8,517 bases of DNA from JBKJUK01 sp046590705 (GCA_046590705.1 JBKJUK010000081.1:1-8517), one strand, 5' to 3'. Positions 1-6,606 are shown, numbered from the stretch's first letter. Numbers and translations: made by a program. Notes: generated by a model from the letters alone, not told the origin.

Positions 1-91
1 GATCACCTGGCTTGAGCCCGAAGCCGGCATCGTCGACGACAGCGCAGGCCGTCCAGGTGGACTGGTCCACTCGAGCGACGAGCGCAATGCG
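1..91 (-). pseudogene. Fragment of a second GAF-domain sensor gene running off the left edge
   Basis: Read on the minus strand from base 91 leftwards, the frame is open and gives RIALVARVDQSTWTACAVVD followed by a DAGFGLKPGD-like stretch. These are the same GAF residues as in the plus-strand kinase fragment at 108-198. The frame is still open at base 1. Upstream, on the loop side, there is no start codon and no recognisable earlier GAF sequence: the residues before RIALVARV differ from the TTGL seen in the plus copy. This is therefore either the truncated beginning of a paralogous kinase gene pointing left, or sequence misjoined to this locus. Only about 30 residues are visible, so no function beyond GAF-type sensing can be given. 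Confidence 0.35.
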
Positions 92-198
92 AAAAACCAC
101 CGGCCTGCGCATTGCGCTCGTCGCTCGAGTGGACCAGTCAACCTGGACGGCCTGCGCCGTTCTCGACGATGCCGGCTTCGGGCTCAAGCCAGGTGATC
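1..198. repeat. Large inverted repeat made of GAF-domain coding sequence
   Basis: Bases 1-91 are the reverse complement of bases 108-198 apart from four mismatches (about 96% identity). The arms enclose a 16-base loop at 92-107. The left arm reaches the window edge, so the repeat may be longer. The right arm is in frame with the downstream kinase and encodes the start of its GAF domain. Compared in that reading frame, three of the four differences are silent third-position changes and the fourth is Leu to Val. This pattern suggests two diverged coding copies placed head to head, either as a real inverted duplication or as a join between two strain or paralogue sequences. A simple copying artefact would normally give identical arms. 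A contig-end chimera remains possible. Confidence 0.9.
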
Positions 199-224
199 AT
201 CTCGAGCTCAGCACAACCTATTGA
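92..224 (+). pseudogene. N-terminal GAF-domain piece of the histidine kinase, ended by an in-frame TGA
   Basis: The plus-strand frame reads TTGLRIALVARV, then a WTACAVLDDAGFGLKPGDHLELSTTY stretch seen across 111-221, and then TGA at 222-224. This is the first half of a GAF domain of the type found in soluble sensor histidine kinases, whose usual text is RWxACAVxDxxxFGLkPGxELxxxTTxC. The TGA falls exactly where these proteins carry the Cys after TT. The same frame continues past the stop as STVRGAVAPLVINNASTDER, which is again good GAF sequence. One base change from TGC or TGT would therefore restore a single protein from here to 1193. Codons before about base 92 belong to the inverted left arm and do not look like GAF sequence, so the true N-terminus is missing. 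Confidence 0.6.
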
Positions 225-254
225 AGCACCGTCCGCGGCGCGGTCGCGCCGCTC

Positions 255-1193
255 GTGATCAACAACGCATCCACTGACGAGCGTTTCAAGGATCATCCCG
301 GCCTGAAGCGCTACAACATCAACAGCTACATCGCGGTCCCACTGCGCGGCCCCGACGGGGAGGCCTTCGGTACGCTCTGCGCCCTCGATACCGATCCCTC
401 GGCCATTTCGGAAGACGATCTGGCCATCTTTGACCTCCTTGGGGAACTGATCACGCATCAGCTGGCGGCACAGGATCAACTGGCGCACGGGAAGATGCAG
501 CTCGAAGCCGAACGCGAAGAAGGAAAGGCACGCGAGAGACTCATCGCCATTCTGGGGCATGATCTCAGAACGCCCCTTACCGCGATTCGTACCTCAGCGC
601 AGCTGGGCCGTACCGCGATCGGAGAACCCGATCTCGTTGAGGTTTTGTTCAGCGGCATAGAGACATCTGTGCAACGTATGAGCAGGATGATCGCCGATCT
701 TTTCGACTTCACACGCGGCCAGCTTGGCAGTGGCATTCCCATTACCCGAGCACCCTCGCATCTCGGAACGATCTGCCGGATCGTGGTCGAGGAAATTCGC
801 CGGGGCGATCCTGCCGCAGTCATCGAGTTCGACCAGCCCGATGCGCTCGAGCTCGAGTGTGACGCAGACCGAATGGCTCAAGTGATCTCTAACCTCATCT
901 CCAACGCGCTGCAGTATCGGGAGCCATTGACACCTGTGCGACTCACTCTGTGCGGCGACTCAGATACGGCCGTCATGCGCGTCAGCAACGCCGGCGCCCC
1001 GATTCCGGAAACAACAAAATCCAATCTCTTCAAGGCATTCCTTCGTGGCGATCACCCTCCCACTGAAAATCTCGGACTTGGTCTTTTCATCGCGAACGAA
1101 ATCGTGAAAGCGCATCGAGGCACGATCGAGGTGAGCTCAGGCGACGGCTGGAATCACTTCGACGTCCAGCTCCCACGCCGAGCGAAGGGCTGA
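255..1193 (+). CDS. GAF-type sensor histidine kinase, C-terminal GAF half plus kinase core
   Basis: This is a soluble sensor histidine kinase, expected to autophosphorylate on His and pass phosphate to a response regulator not present here. From the GTG at 255 it has 312 residues. Residues 1-50 are the second half of a GAF domain (ASTDERF, YIAVPL, FGTLCALD). A helical linker at about 65-93 is followed by the HisKA H-box GHDLRTPL with the phospho-acceptor His at 102. The ATPase domain has an N-box with N213 and N217 (NLISNALQY), a G1 box SNAGAPIP at 244-251 in which Asn stands where many kinases have Asp, and a G2 box GLGLFIA at 274-280. No membrane segment or receiver domain is seen. The GTG is only the first possible start after the TGA at 222-224; it encodes an internal GAF Val and has no convincing ribosome site. 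The gene is probably one interrupted reading frame with the piece at 92-224. The kinase motifs look intact. Confidence 0.85.
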   Translation: MINNASTDERFKDHPGLKRYNINSYIAVPLRGPDGEAFGTLCALDTDPSAISEDDLAIFDLLGELITHQLAAQDQLAHGKMQLEAEREEGKARERLIAILGHDLRTPLTAIRTSAQLGRTAIGEPDLVEVLFSGIETSVQRMSRMIADLFDFTRGQLGSGIPITRAPSHLGTICRIVVEEIRRGDPAAVIEFDQPDALELECDADRMAQVISNLISNALQYREPLTPVRLTLCGDSDTAVMRVSNAGAPIPETTKSNLFKAFLRGDHPPTENLGLGLFIANEIVKAHRGTIEVSSGDGWNHFDVQLPRRAKG

Positions 1194-1197
1194 TGAA

Positions 1198-1286
1198 CGC
1201 AGAACTCAGAACGTTGAAGTAAGAAAAGAGTCAACGGCTCACGGGTTCTCTTTCTTACTTCTTACTACATCATTCTGCGTTCTGCG
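1198..1286. terminator. Long imperfect hairpin between convergent genes, probable bidirectional terminator or repeat element
   Basis: An inner stem pairs 1216-1230 (GAAGTAAGAAAAGAG) with 1248-1261 (CTCTTTCTTACTTC), perfect apart from one bulged A, around a 17-base loop. An outer pair of 16-base arms, 1198-1213 and 1271-1286, matches at 14 of 16 positions. The structure fills the gap between the kinase stop (1193) and the glycosyltransferase stop (1291) and would fold on either strand. The A-rich and T-rich inner stem suits termination, but there is no clean U-tract right after a GC-rich stem. The nested arms are larger than a standard terminator, so a small mobile or repeat-derived element is an alternative. 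Confidence 0.6.
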
Positions 1287-1290
1287 GCCT

Positions 1291-2406
1291 TTACTCACGG
1301 CCCCAGTTTCTTCCTTTCCAGTCCACCCGCGCTCCACGAAGCGTGCGGATGGTCGAGCGAAAAAGCAGGATGACCGCCATGGCGATGGAGATGGGATGGA
1401 CGAGCGCGGCTGACAGATTGGGCTCGAATTTAGAGGCCACACGGAGACGCAACCAGTAGCCTGCCAGAGTGGCAATCAGCCATGAGAACTCGCTGGTGGC
1501 GAACAGCATCAGAGGTGGTGCGACGAAGAGCGCCGTCATGACCAGTCCAATCCCTGCCGCCGACCCGATCGTCCCGCCGACCGCCTGGAAAAGATTCTTG
1601 CTGAACCCCTCGATCACTTCGCCGGCAGAGCGGTACATGCGGCAAGTCACCAGTTCACTCCCATCGAGCATGTCGGCCCGCATGGCCTGCTGACGCATCA
1701 ACCTGCTCAATGAGAGGTCGTCGACGATGGAGTCTCTGATCGTTGCATGCCCGCCGGTCGTGTCATAGGCGGCGGCACGGAAGAGCATGAACTGCCCGTT
1801 GGCAGCAGCGAAACGAGGATCTGCGCTCCGCGCAGCCATGAAGCGCGGAAAGAAGGTGAGGTAGAAAAAATGGAGGAGAGGAATGGTGAGTCGCTCGGCG
1901 CTGGTCTCCATGATCTGACGCGGCATCAGCGACAGCAGAGCGAGTTCGTGATCCAGCAGATGGCCTGACGTATCACTCGCTGCGCTCGGACGTAGTCGGG
2001 TGTCGGCGTCGCAGAACAGCAGCAGCTCTCCCGATGCAGCGCCACGCAGCTGGGAGCAAGCCCAGTTCTTGCCGAGCCATCCCGAAGGAAGTGTTTCGCC
2101 GCTCATCAGACGGACGCGCGAATCGATCGCCATGATCTGACGGACAATGCTCCCGGTACTGTCGGAAGAGTGGTCGTCGAGAACGATGATCTCGAGCTGA
2201 CCCGCGTAATCCTGCTGCGTGAGCGAAAGAAGGCAGTCCCGGATGTTGAGCTCTTCATCTCTGGCCGGGATCAGGATGGAGAGCCTGGGCAGCGTTGTGC
2301 GCTGGTGTGATGGCCTGACAAAGGACTGCAGGTTGGACGTTTGCAGGGCCAGCAACAGCAGCAGGACCGCTGCTGTGACCCAGCCAGTCAACATGAGATA
2401 GAACAC
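1291..2406 (-). CDS. Membrane-bound family 2 glycosyltransferase, CruC/CrtQ-like (carotenoid glycosylation)
   Basis: The 371-residue protein is a GT-A fold family 2 glycosyltransferase. It has an N-terminal membrane segment at about 6-22, then IPARDEE (46-52), the nucleotide-binding LDDHSSDST stretch (76-84), GKNWAC (112-117), the metal-binding DAD (133-135), NGQFMLFR (203-210), the acceptor-side DDLSLSRL (229-236), and C-terminal hydrophobic segments around 281-303, 309-320 and 335-350. It ends in WKGRNW. This layout is that of CruC (chlorobactene glucosyltransferase) and CrtQ (staphyloxanthin pathway). Its neighbours support transfer of a sugar from a nucleotide sugar to a hydroxylated carotenoid at the inner face of the membrane. 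The start is GTG at 2406; an ATG at 2394 is possible, and neither has a strong ribosome site. It is divergent from crtC. The exact sugar and acceptor cannot be read from sequence. Confidence 0.85.
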   Translation of the reverse strand: MFYLMLTGWVTAAVLLLLLALQTSNLQSFVRPSHQRTTLPRLSILIPARDEELNIRDCLLSLTQQDYAGQLEIIVLDDHSSDSTGSIVRQIMAIDSRVRLMSGETLPSGWLGKNWACSQLRGAASGELLLFCDADTRLRPSAASDTSGHLLDHELALLSLMPRQIMETSAERLTIPLLHFFYLTFFPRFMAARSADPRFAAANGQFMLFRAAAYDTTGGHATIRDSIVDDLSLSRLMRQQAMRADMLDGSELVTCRMYRSAGEVIEGFSKNLFQAVGGTIGSAAGIGLVMTALFVAPPLMLFATSEFSWLIATLAGYWLRLRVASKFEPNLSAALVHPISIAMAVILLFRSTIRTLRGARVDWKGRNWGRE

Positions 2407-2491
2407 TTTCGGCAGTGTATCTGCGAAAATGCCGTGTCGCGAGGAAGGCCATCAGGCACCGCGCACACTGCTGCAGTCAAAGGAAGGGACT
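2407..2491. promoter_or_regulatory. Divergent intergenic region between the glycosyltransferase and crtC
   Basis: If crtC starts at the TTG at 2492, 85 bases separate two divergent genes and must hold both promoters. I see no convincing -35/-10 pair on either strand. A 7-base inverted repeat, GCAGTGT (2412-2418) and ACACTGC (2465-2471), brackets the interval and could be an operator, though 7 bases at this spacing is weak evidence. If crtC instead starts at ATG 2429, the gap shrinks to 22 bases. Confidence 0.3.
2479..2484 (+). promoter_or_regulatory. Ribosome binding site deciding the crtC start
   Basis: AAAGGA, within the purine run AAAGGAAGGGA, lies 7 bases upstream of the in-frame TTG at 2492. 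The earlier in-frame ATG at 2429 has no comparable sequence in front of it, so this site favours the shorter protein. Confidence 0.6.
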
Positions 2492-3559
2492 TTGCCGCTC
2501 GCGCTGGAAATCGGGACTGAGAATGATGCCTTCCGGCACCCCACCGGTACCGGTGCCTACGAGTGGTGGTATTTCGACGCCTACGATCCCGTCCGCGACC
2601 TCGGGTGCGTGATCATCTTCTTCGAGGGCGTTCCGTTCTCCGGCTTTCGTCAACGCTCTGCAGCGAAGGCGGGAAAGCGCGGGTACGTCGATCGCGCCGC
2701 GGATTTCCCCGCTGTCTCGTTCTCGCTGTACCACCGCGGCAGGACGGTGGCCTACATGGCTAACCTGCATGGTCCTGAAAGATTTGAGGCCGGTACATCT
2801 CCGGTGGGTGTGACCATCGGGAAAAATCGGGCTATGTTCGACGGAGGAAGCTATCAGGTCGAGCTCGACGATGTGCTGCTAGATGGTCGGGCTTTGTCGG
2901 CCCGGTTCTCTTTCGTTCCGCAAGCACTCCCGTCAATCGCGTCTGATCATTCCCTCAAAGATTCCGCAGACGCGGCACATCAATGGATTCTCGCTGCTCC
3001 GCGCTGCCGCGTTTCAGGGACCATTCGACTGGGAGCCGACGAGCGTCATGAAATCTCAGGGAACGGTTATCACGATCACAATATCGGAGAAAGCAGTCTT
3101 CAGGCGCAGTTCGAGAGCTGGGAATGGGGTCGGGTATCGTTCAGAAACCGCACCATGGTGTACTACCGGGCCACCGGCGCGGGCGGAGAGCAGCGAGCCT
3201 GGCTGCTCGACGTCGCTGAAGCCGACCTCTCGATCGCCCCTGCCGTCATTCACGAGTCGATGCCACTTCGTAACGTTTACAAACTCGGCTATCCCGGTCG
3301 CATGATCGTCAGCGCGGGCCCACATGAACTCGAGGTTCGACAGCGAAGGATCGTCGACAACGGGCCTTTCTATCTTCGATTCATCTCCGAGTTTGTACTC
3401 GATCGCGAGTGCGTTTCAGGCTTCAGTGAAGTGTTACGACCGAAGGCTCTGGCATGGCGCTGGTTCTGGCCGATGCTGAACAGTCGCGTGCGCCGCGTGG
3501 ACAGCGGCGATCGAGTGGGAAGAAAGATTACGAACTGGCTGGTCGGCCGCGGCTATTGA
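2492..3559 (+). CDS. crtC: Carotenoid 1,2-hydratase (hydroxyneurosporene synthase family)
   Basis: The protein belongs to the CrtC family, which adds water across the terminal C-1,2 double bond of acyclic carotenoids to give 1-hydroxy end groups. From TTG 2492 it has 355 residues; from ATG 2429 it would have 376. The shorter form is preferred because of its ribosome site and because the extra 21 residues (MPCREEGHQAP...) look unconserved. Family signatures are YEWWYFD (23-29), GNGYHDHNIG (190-199) with the His/Asp-rich centre typical of CrtC, and SWEWGR (209-214). No membrane helix is obvious, as expected for this beta-rich, lipocalin-like fold. Its last 32 bases overlap the end of the convergent acyltransferase gene. 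In context it supplies the hydroxyl that the glycosyltransferase would use. The wider family also includes AttH-type proteins, but the carotenoid neighbours make CrtC function the best call. Confidence 0.85.
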   Translation: MPLALEIGTENDAFRHPTGTGAYEWWYFDAYDPVRDLGCVIIFFEGVPFSGFRQRSAAKAGKRGYVDRAADFPAVSFSLYHRGRTVAYMANLHGPERFEAGTSPVGVTIGKNRAMFDGGSYQVELDDVLLDGRALSARFSFVPQALPSIASDHSLKDSADAAHQWILAAPRCRVSGTIRLGADERHEISGNGYHDHNIGESSLQAQFESWEWGRVSFRNRTMVYYRATGAGGEQRAWLLDVAEADLSIAPAVIHESMPLRNVYKLGYPGRMIVSAGPHELEVRQRRIVDNGPFYLRFISEFVLDRECVSGFSEVLRPKALAWRWFWPMLNSRVRRVDSGDRVGRKITNWLVGRGY

Positions 3560-4244
3560 TGCGCTTCAGCTTTTCATTCCGCGAGACTGCACCTTCCAGC
3601 ACTGTTTCGTAGTCGCCCAGTTCGTCGCTGGCGATCTGGCGATCGACTTCGCTGAGAAGCTCTGCCATGGCCGTCTTCAAACGCGCTGTGTCGCGCCTTT
3701 GCAGATTCGCAAGAGGTTGCCCGAGGCGAACGATCACCTCGGGGTGATCGTCGCGGAGGAACTCGAAACGCTGTGCGACCGGAATGATGACGGCTCCGCT
3801 ACGCGCACTGAGAGCTGTAGCGCCTTCGCGTAGAGTCAGGTCGGTCCGAGCAGGAGACATGACTCCCTGCGGGTAAAGCCAGAGTACGGCCGGCCTGCCT
3901 TGGAGTTGTTTGCGGATGTAGCGGAAGGAAGTTGCGGCGGCGCGAACGTCGTCACCATCCGGCACGCTGAACACGCCAAGAGAGGAGAACACCCGGTGCC
4001 GTGACAACTCTTTTTCTCCCATCATCAGATAAGTGGGAGTCGGGACCACTGCTCGCGAGATGAAGAGATCGACGCAACCATCCCACCAGCAGGAATGGTT
4101 CGGCGTCAAGATGGCCGGGCCGCTGAGCGTCCTCAACACGTCAAGATTTGCTACGCGGATTCGCGCGAAGGACTTCTTCAGCAGATGAAGATTGTAGCGG
4201 TCGAGTAGCGGTGCGGCCCACCGGTACTCGTAGGCCCGAATCAT
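3528..4244 (-). CDS. PlsC-type acyltransferase, CruD-like (probable acylation of a carotenoid glycoside)
   Basis: The 238-residue protein is a lysophospholipid acyltransferase (PlsC/LPLAT) family member. The catalytic HX4D motif is seen as NHSCWWD (His 50, Asp 55). The usual FPEGT block is replaced by YPQGV (124-127), with Gln for Glu, and a block IV-like VIIPVAQ follows at about 152-158. General PlsC enzymes make phosphatidic acid. The Gln form of block III, and the position behind crtI and crtB next to a CruC-like glycosyltransferase, point instead to a CruD-like enzyme that puts a fatty acyl group on the sugar of a carotenoid glycoside. Its ATG overlaps the crtB stop (ATGA at 4241-4244) and no good ribosome site precedes it, so translation is probably coupled to crtB. 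A housekeeping phospholipid role cannot be excluded. Confidence 0.8.
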   Translation of the reverse strand: MIRAYEYRWAAPLLDRYNLHLLKKSFARIRVANLDVLRTLSGPAILTPNHSCWWDGCVDLFISRAVVPTPTYLMMGEKELSRHRVFSSLGVFSVPDGDDVRAAATSFRYIRKQLQGRPAVLWLYPQGVMSPARTDLTLREGATALSARSGAVIIPVAQRFEFLRDDHPEVIVRLGQPLANLQRRDTARLKTAMAELLSEVDRQIASDELGDYETVLEGAVSRNEKLKRINSRGRPASS

Positions 4245-5143
4245 TCTTGCGCCGCGTCGGCGATGCTCATGAGAGGTTTGGTATCCAGCAGCACCTCTCG
4301 ACGGTAGCGCAACAGAGCGGTGGCACTCAAGGCGACTTTCTTTGAGGTTGTGATCGAGGCCCGCTTCGTGAAAACGTCGAACTGGTTCTTTTCGATTTCT
4401 CCGAGGATGGCGCGGTAGACATCGCCCATGAGGAAGGCCGTCCAGTGACTGCCGTCCCGGGTCAGATAGCGAATGCCCTGGAAGGCGCGACGGTAATATT
4501 CACGGGCGCGGGAAACTTGAAACTCCATGAGTCTGCGAAAGGCCTCGTTCACCTCATGCGAGGCGAGGTTTTTCTCTGAGTATCCGAATCTTTCCATCTC
4601 GTCCAGAGGTACATAAATCCGCCCGAGCTTGTAATCGGTTCCGATGTCTCTGGCAATGTTCGTCAGCTGCATGGCGATGCCCATATTGGCTGCGTAATCG
4701 AGTGCATGCCGATCATCGAAGCCGAAGATGTGCGAGAGCGCCAGACCAACCGTCGAGGCAACCTGATAGCAGTAGTCGCGGAGAGGAGCGAAGGTCTCGA
4801 ATCGTCGCGGTTCCAGATCGGATTCGACTCCGTCCAGCAGAAGTCGAAGTGGCTCCACGGGGATCCCGAAGCGCACCACGCTGGCTGCGAGCGGGCCCCA
4901 CAGCGGATGGTCAGGGGTCTGGCCCTTCTCGATTCCATCGAGCATGGCTCGCAGAAGATTCAGCCGCTCTCTGGCCACCGCGGGCGCTTCGTCACCAGCC
5001 TCATCGACGATGTCGTCGGCAGTTCGACAGAATGCGTACATCGCGAATGTGGCGTTTCGCTTCTCAATCGGAAGAGGAAAGGAGGCGAAGTAGAAACTTC
5101 TGGCGTTTTTTCGCGTGACTTCCTTGCAGGCGTCGAAGTTCAT
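4241..5143 (-). CDS. crtB: Phytoene synthase
   Basis: CrtB condenses two geranylgeranyl diphosphates to 15-cis-phytoene, the first committed carotenoid step. The 300-residue protein is a normal length for a trans-isoprenyl diphosphate synthase of the squalene/phytoene type. The first Asp-rich motif DDIVD has Asp 43 and Asp 47, and the second, NIARDIGTD, has Asp 166 and Asp 170. SFYFASFPLP near the N-terminus and GRIYVPLDEMERFGYSE after the second motif are also characteristic. I chose ATG 5143 rather than GTG 5149. ATG 5143 overlaps the crtI stop as ATGA and has AGGAG five bases upstream (5149-5153), whereas that site would abut the GTG. The gene is the middle one of the crtI-crtB-acyltransferase operon. 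Related squalene/dehydrosqualene synthases share the fold, but the neighbours favour C40 chemistry. Confidence 0.93.
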   Translation of the reverse strand: MNFDACKEVTRKNARSFYFASFPLPIEKRNATFAMYAFCRTADDIVDEAGDEAPAVARERLNLLRAMLDGIEKGQTPDHPLWGPLAASVVRFGIPVEPLRLLLDGVESDLEPRRFETFAPLRDYCYQVASTVGLALSHIFGFDDRHALDYAANMGIAMQLTNIARDIGTDYKLGRIYVPLDEMERFGYSEKNLASHEVNEAFRRLMEFQVSRAREYYRRAFQGIRYLTRDGSHWTAFLMGDVYRAILGEIEKNQFDVFTKRASITTSKKVALSATALLRYRREVLLDTKPLMSIADAAQE

Positions 5144-6597
5144 TGCCACTCCTGCGCGATACGCTGCTGAACGAGCTCAGCGGAGAAAAGAACCATGGGA
5201 ATTCCTGTGCCGGGATGCGTGGAAGCGCCCACGAAGTAAAGATTAGACCACTCTCGGTGGCGGTTGTGAGGTCTGAACCAGCCGACCTGCAGGATGTCGT
5301 GGGACAAACCGAATGCGCACCCTGCGGCGAGGTTCAACTTTTCCTGAAAATCGACGGGAGTCCATGACCGCTCCACCACGATCGACTCCTCAATCCCCTC
5401 GTACCCGAGTTCGCGTGTCCGGTCGAGCATTCTTCGACGCAAAAGTGGTCCTTCCTTCGCCCAGTCGGCGTCGCCGCCGAGGTGGGGAGTGGGTGCAAGG
5501 AAGTAGAGCACGTCGCCGCCGGGTGGGGCGACGGAGGGATCCGTGGCGGACGGACGGCAGATGTAAAAGGCCGGGTCCTCGGGAACGGTCTTGTCGACGA
5601 AGATTTCCTGAAAGTTCTTCGCGTAGTCCCCTGAGAAAACGATGGAGTGGTGCGGCATCTCGTCGAAGCGCTTGTTGAGTCCCAGGTGGAGAAGGTAGCC
5701 CGAGGAGGTGAACTTCCACTTTCTGGTCCGGCGTTTTGGGAGAAGATTCTCGACGGCGTAGGGGAGATCAGCGTTGGCGATGACCAGCTCCGCATCGATT
5801 TGTCGTCCGTCATCGATGGTCACGCCAGTCGCGGAGGCACCTTCGGTCCTGATGGCGCTTACCGGTGCGTTGTAGAGCATCGATCCGCCCAGTTCGATGA
5901 ACAGCTTCTCCAGTGCTGCGGCAATGGCGTGCATTCCGCCCATCGGATAGAAGATGCCTTCTGTGAGTTCGGTGTAGGGAAGCAGTGTGTAGAGTGCAGG
6001 GGATTGATAGGGTGAGAGGCCGAGATACATGGTCTGAAACGAGAACGCCTGCAGGAGCCTTTCGTCCTTGAAGTGGCGGCCGATGGAGGCGTAAAGCTTC
6101 TTGTGCGCTCGCATCTTGAAGAGCAGGGAGAGATTCTTCAGCGTCAGGAACTGGGTGGGCGAAGTGAAGTTACGCTCCACGAAGTTCTCTCGTGCCGTGG
6201 AGTAACAGAATCCCGCTTCGTCGAGGAAACGCTGGAAAGCGGCGCCCCCACCCGGCTCGATGGCTTCGAGGGTCTCGGCCATCTCTGCAGGTTTGCTGCT
6301 GAAGTCGAACGATGAACCGTCTCGGAAGTGAAGCCGGTAATTCGGGTCGAGCCGCCGGAGGTCGAGATAGTCGCTGAGGCGCTTGCCGACATCGGTGAAG
6401 AGCCGTTCCAGCACATCGGGCATGAGCAGCAGAGTCGGCCCTGTGTCGAAGTGAAATCCTTCGACGTCGAGAGTCCCGCACCTGCCGCCCGGCCAGCTGT
6501 TTTTCTCAACGACCGTCACGCGGTGACCGTCGTGCTGCAGACGGATGGCGAGTGCCAGCCCCCCGAGACCGGCCCCGACGACAACTGCAGTTTTCAT
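5140..6597 (-). CDS. crtI: Phytoene desaturase
   Basis: This 485-residue FAD-dependent enzyme introduces double bonds into phytoene to give neurosporene or lycopene; the number of steps cannot be read from sequence. The N-terminal dinucleotide-binding motif VVGAGLGGLALA begins at residue 6, followed by VEKNSWPGGR and FDTGPTLLLMP. Near the C-terminus are AFGLSHDILQVGWFRPHNR and YFVGASTHPGTGIPMVL (from 454). The last two agree with true CrtI proteins (RPHNR, then GAxTHPGxGIP) better than with CrtD. The ATG at 6597 has GGAG five bases upstream (6603-6606). It is the first gene of the operon with crtB and the acyltransferase, and a sigma-70-like promoter lies directly upstream. A second CrtI-family gene is divergent from it. 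Adjacency to crtB supports assigning phytoene desaturation to this copy. Confidence 0.9.
   Translation of the reverse strand: MKTAVVVGAGLGGLALAIRLQHDGHRVTVVEKNSWPGGRCGTLDVEGFHFDTGPTLLLMPDVLERLFTDVGKRLSDYLDLRRLDPNYRLHFRDGSSFDFSSKPAEMAETLEAIEPGGGAAFQRFLDEAGFCYSTARENFVERNFTSPTQFLTLKNLSLLFKMRAHKKLYASIGRHFKDERLLQAFSFQTMYLGLSPYQSPALYTLLPYTELTEGIFYPMGGMHAIAAALEKLFIELGGSMLYNAPVSAIRTEGASATGVTIDDGRQIDAELVIANADLPYAVENLLPKRRTRKWKFTSSGYLLHLGLNKRFDEMPHHSIVFSGDYAKNFQEIFVDKTVPEDPAFYICRPSATDPSVAPPGGDVLYFLAPTPHLGGDADWAKEGPLLRRRMLDRTRELGYEGIEESIVVERSWTPVDFQEKLNLAAGCAFGLSHDILQVGWFRPHNRHREWSNLYFVGASTHPGTGIPMVLFSAELVQQRIAQEWQ
5149..5153 (-). promoter_or_regulatory. Ribosome binding site of crtB, inside the end of crtI
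   Basis: AGGAG on the minus strand sits five bases before the ATG at 5143 and within the last codons of crtI. It settles the crtB start and implies that translation of crtB follows that of crtI closely. Confidence 0.7.
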
Positions 6598-6602
6598 TGA
6601 AT

Positions 6603-6606
6603 CTCC
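6603..6606 (-). promoter_or_regulatory. Ribosome binding site of crtI
   Basis: GGAG on the minus strand is followed by five bases (ATTCA) and then the ATG of crtI at 6597. The promoter just upstream would leave a leader of only about 20 bases, enough to include this site. Confidence 0.6.

Noticed and set aside
1..198. Template/variable repeat pair of a diversity-generating retroelement
   Set aside because: The copies are inverted, the mismatches are not adenine-directed and are mostly silent, and no reverse transcriptase is present.
222..224. Selenocysteine codon or alternative genetic code at the GAF TGA
   Set aside because: TGA is the terminal stop of crtI, crtB and crtC, so the code is standard, and I see no clear SECIS-like hairpin just downstream. 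A mutation or base error is simpler; the test is listed under findings.
138..560. Minus-strand open frame of 140 codons over the kinase
   Set aside because: It overlaps clear GAF/HisKA coding sequence on the plus strand and its translation shows no recognisable domain.
5334..5813. Minus-strand frame of 159 codons inside crtI
   Set aside because: It is an out-of-frame shadow of crtI, rich in Ser, Pro, Arg and Thr, with no domain.
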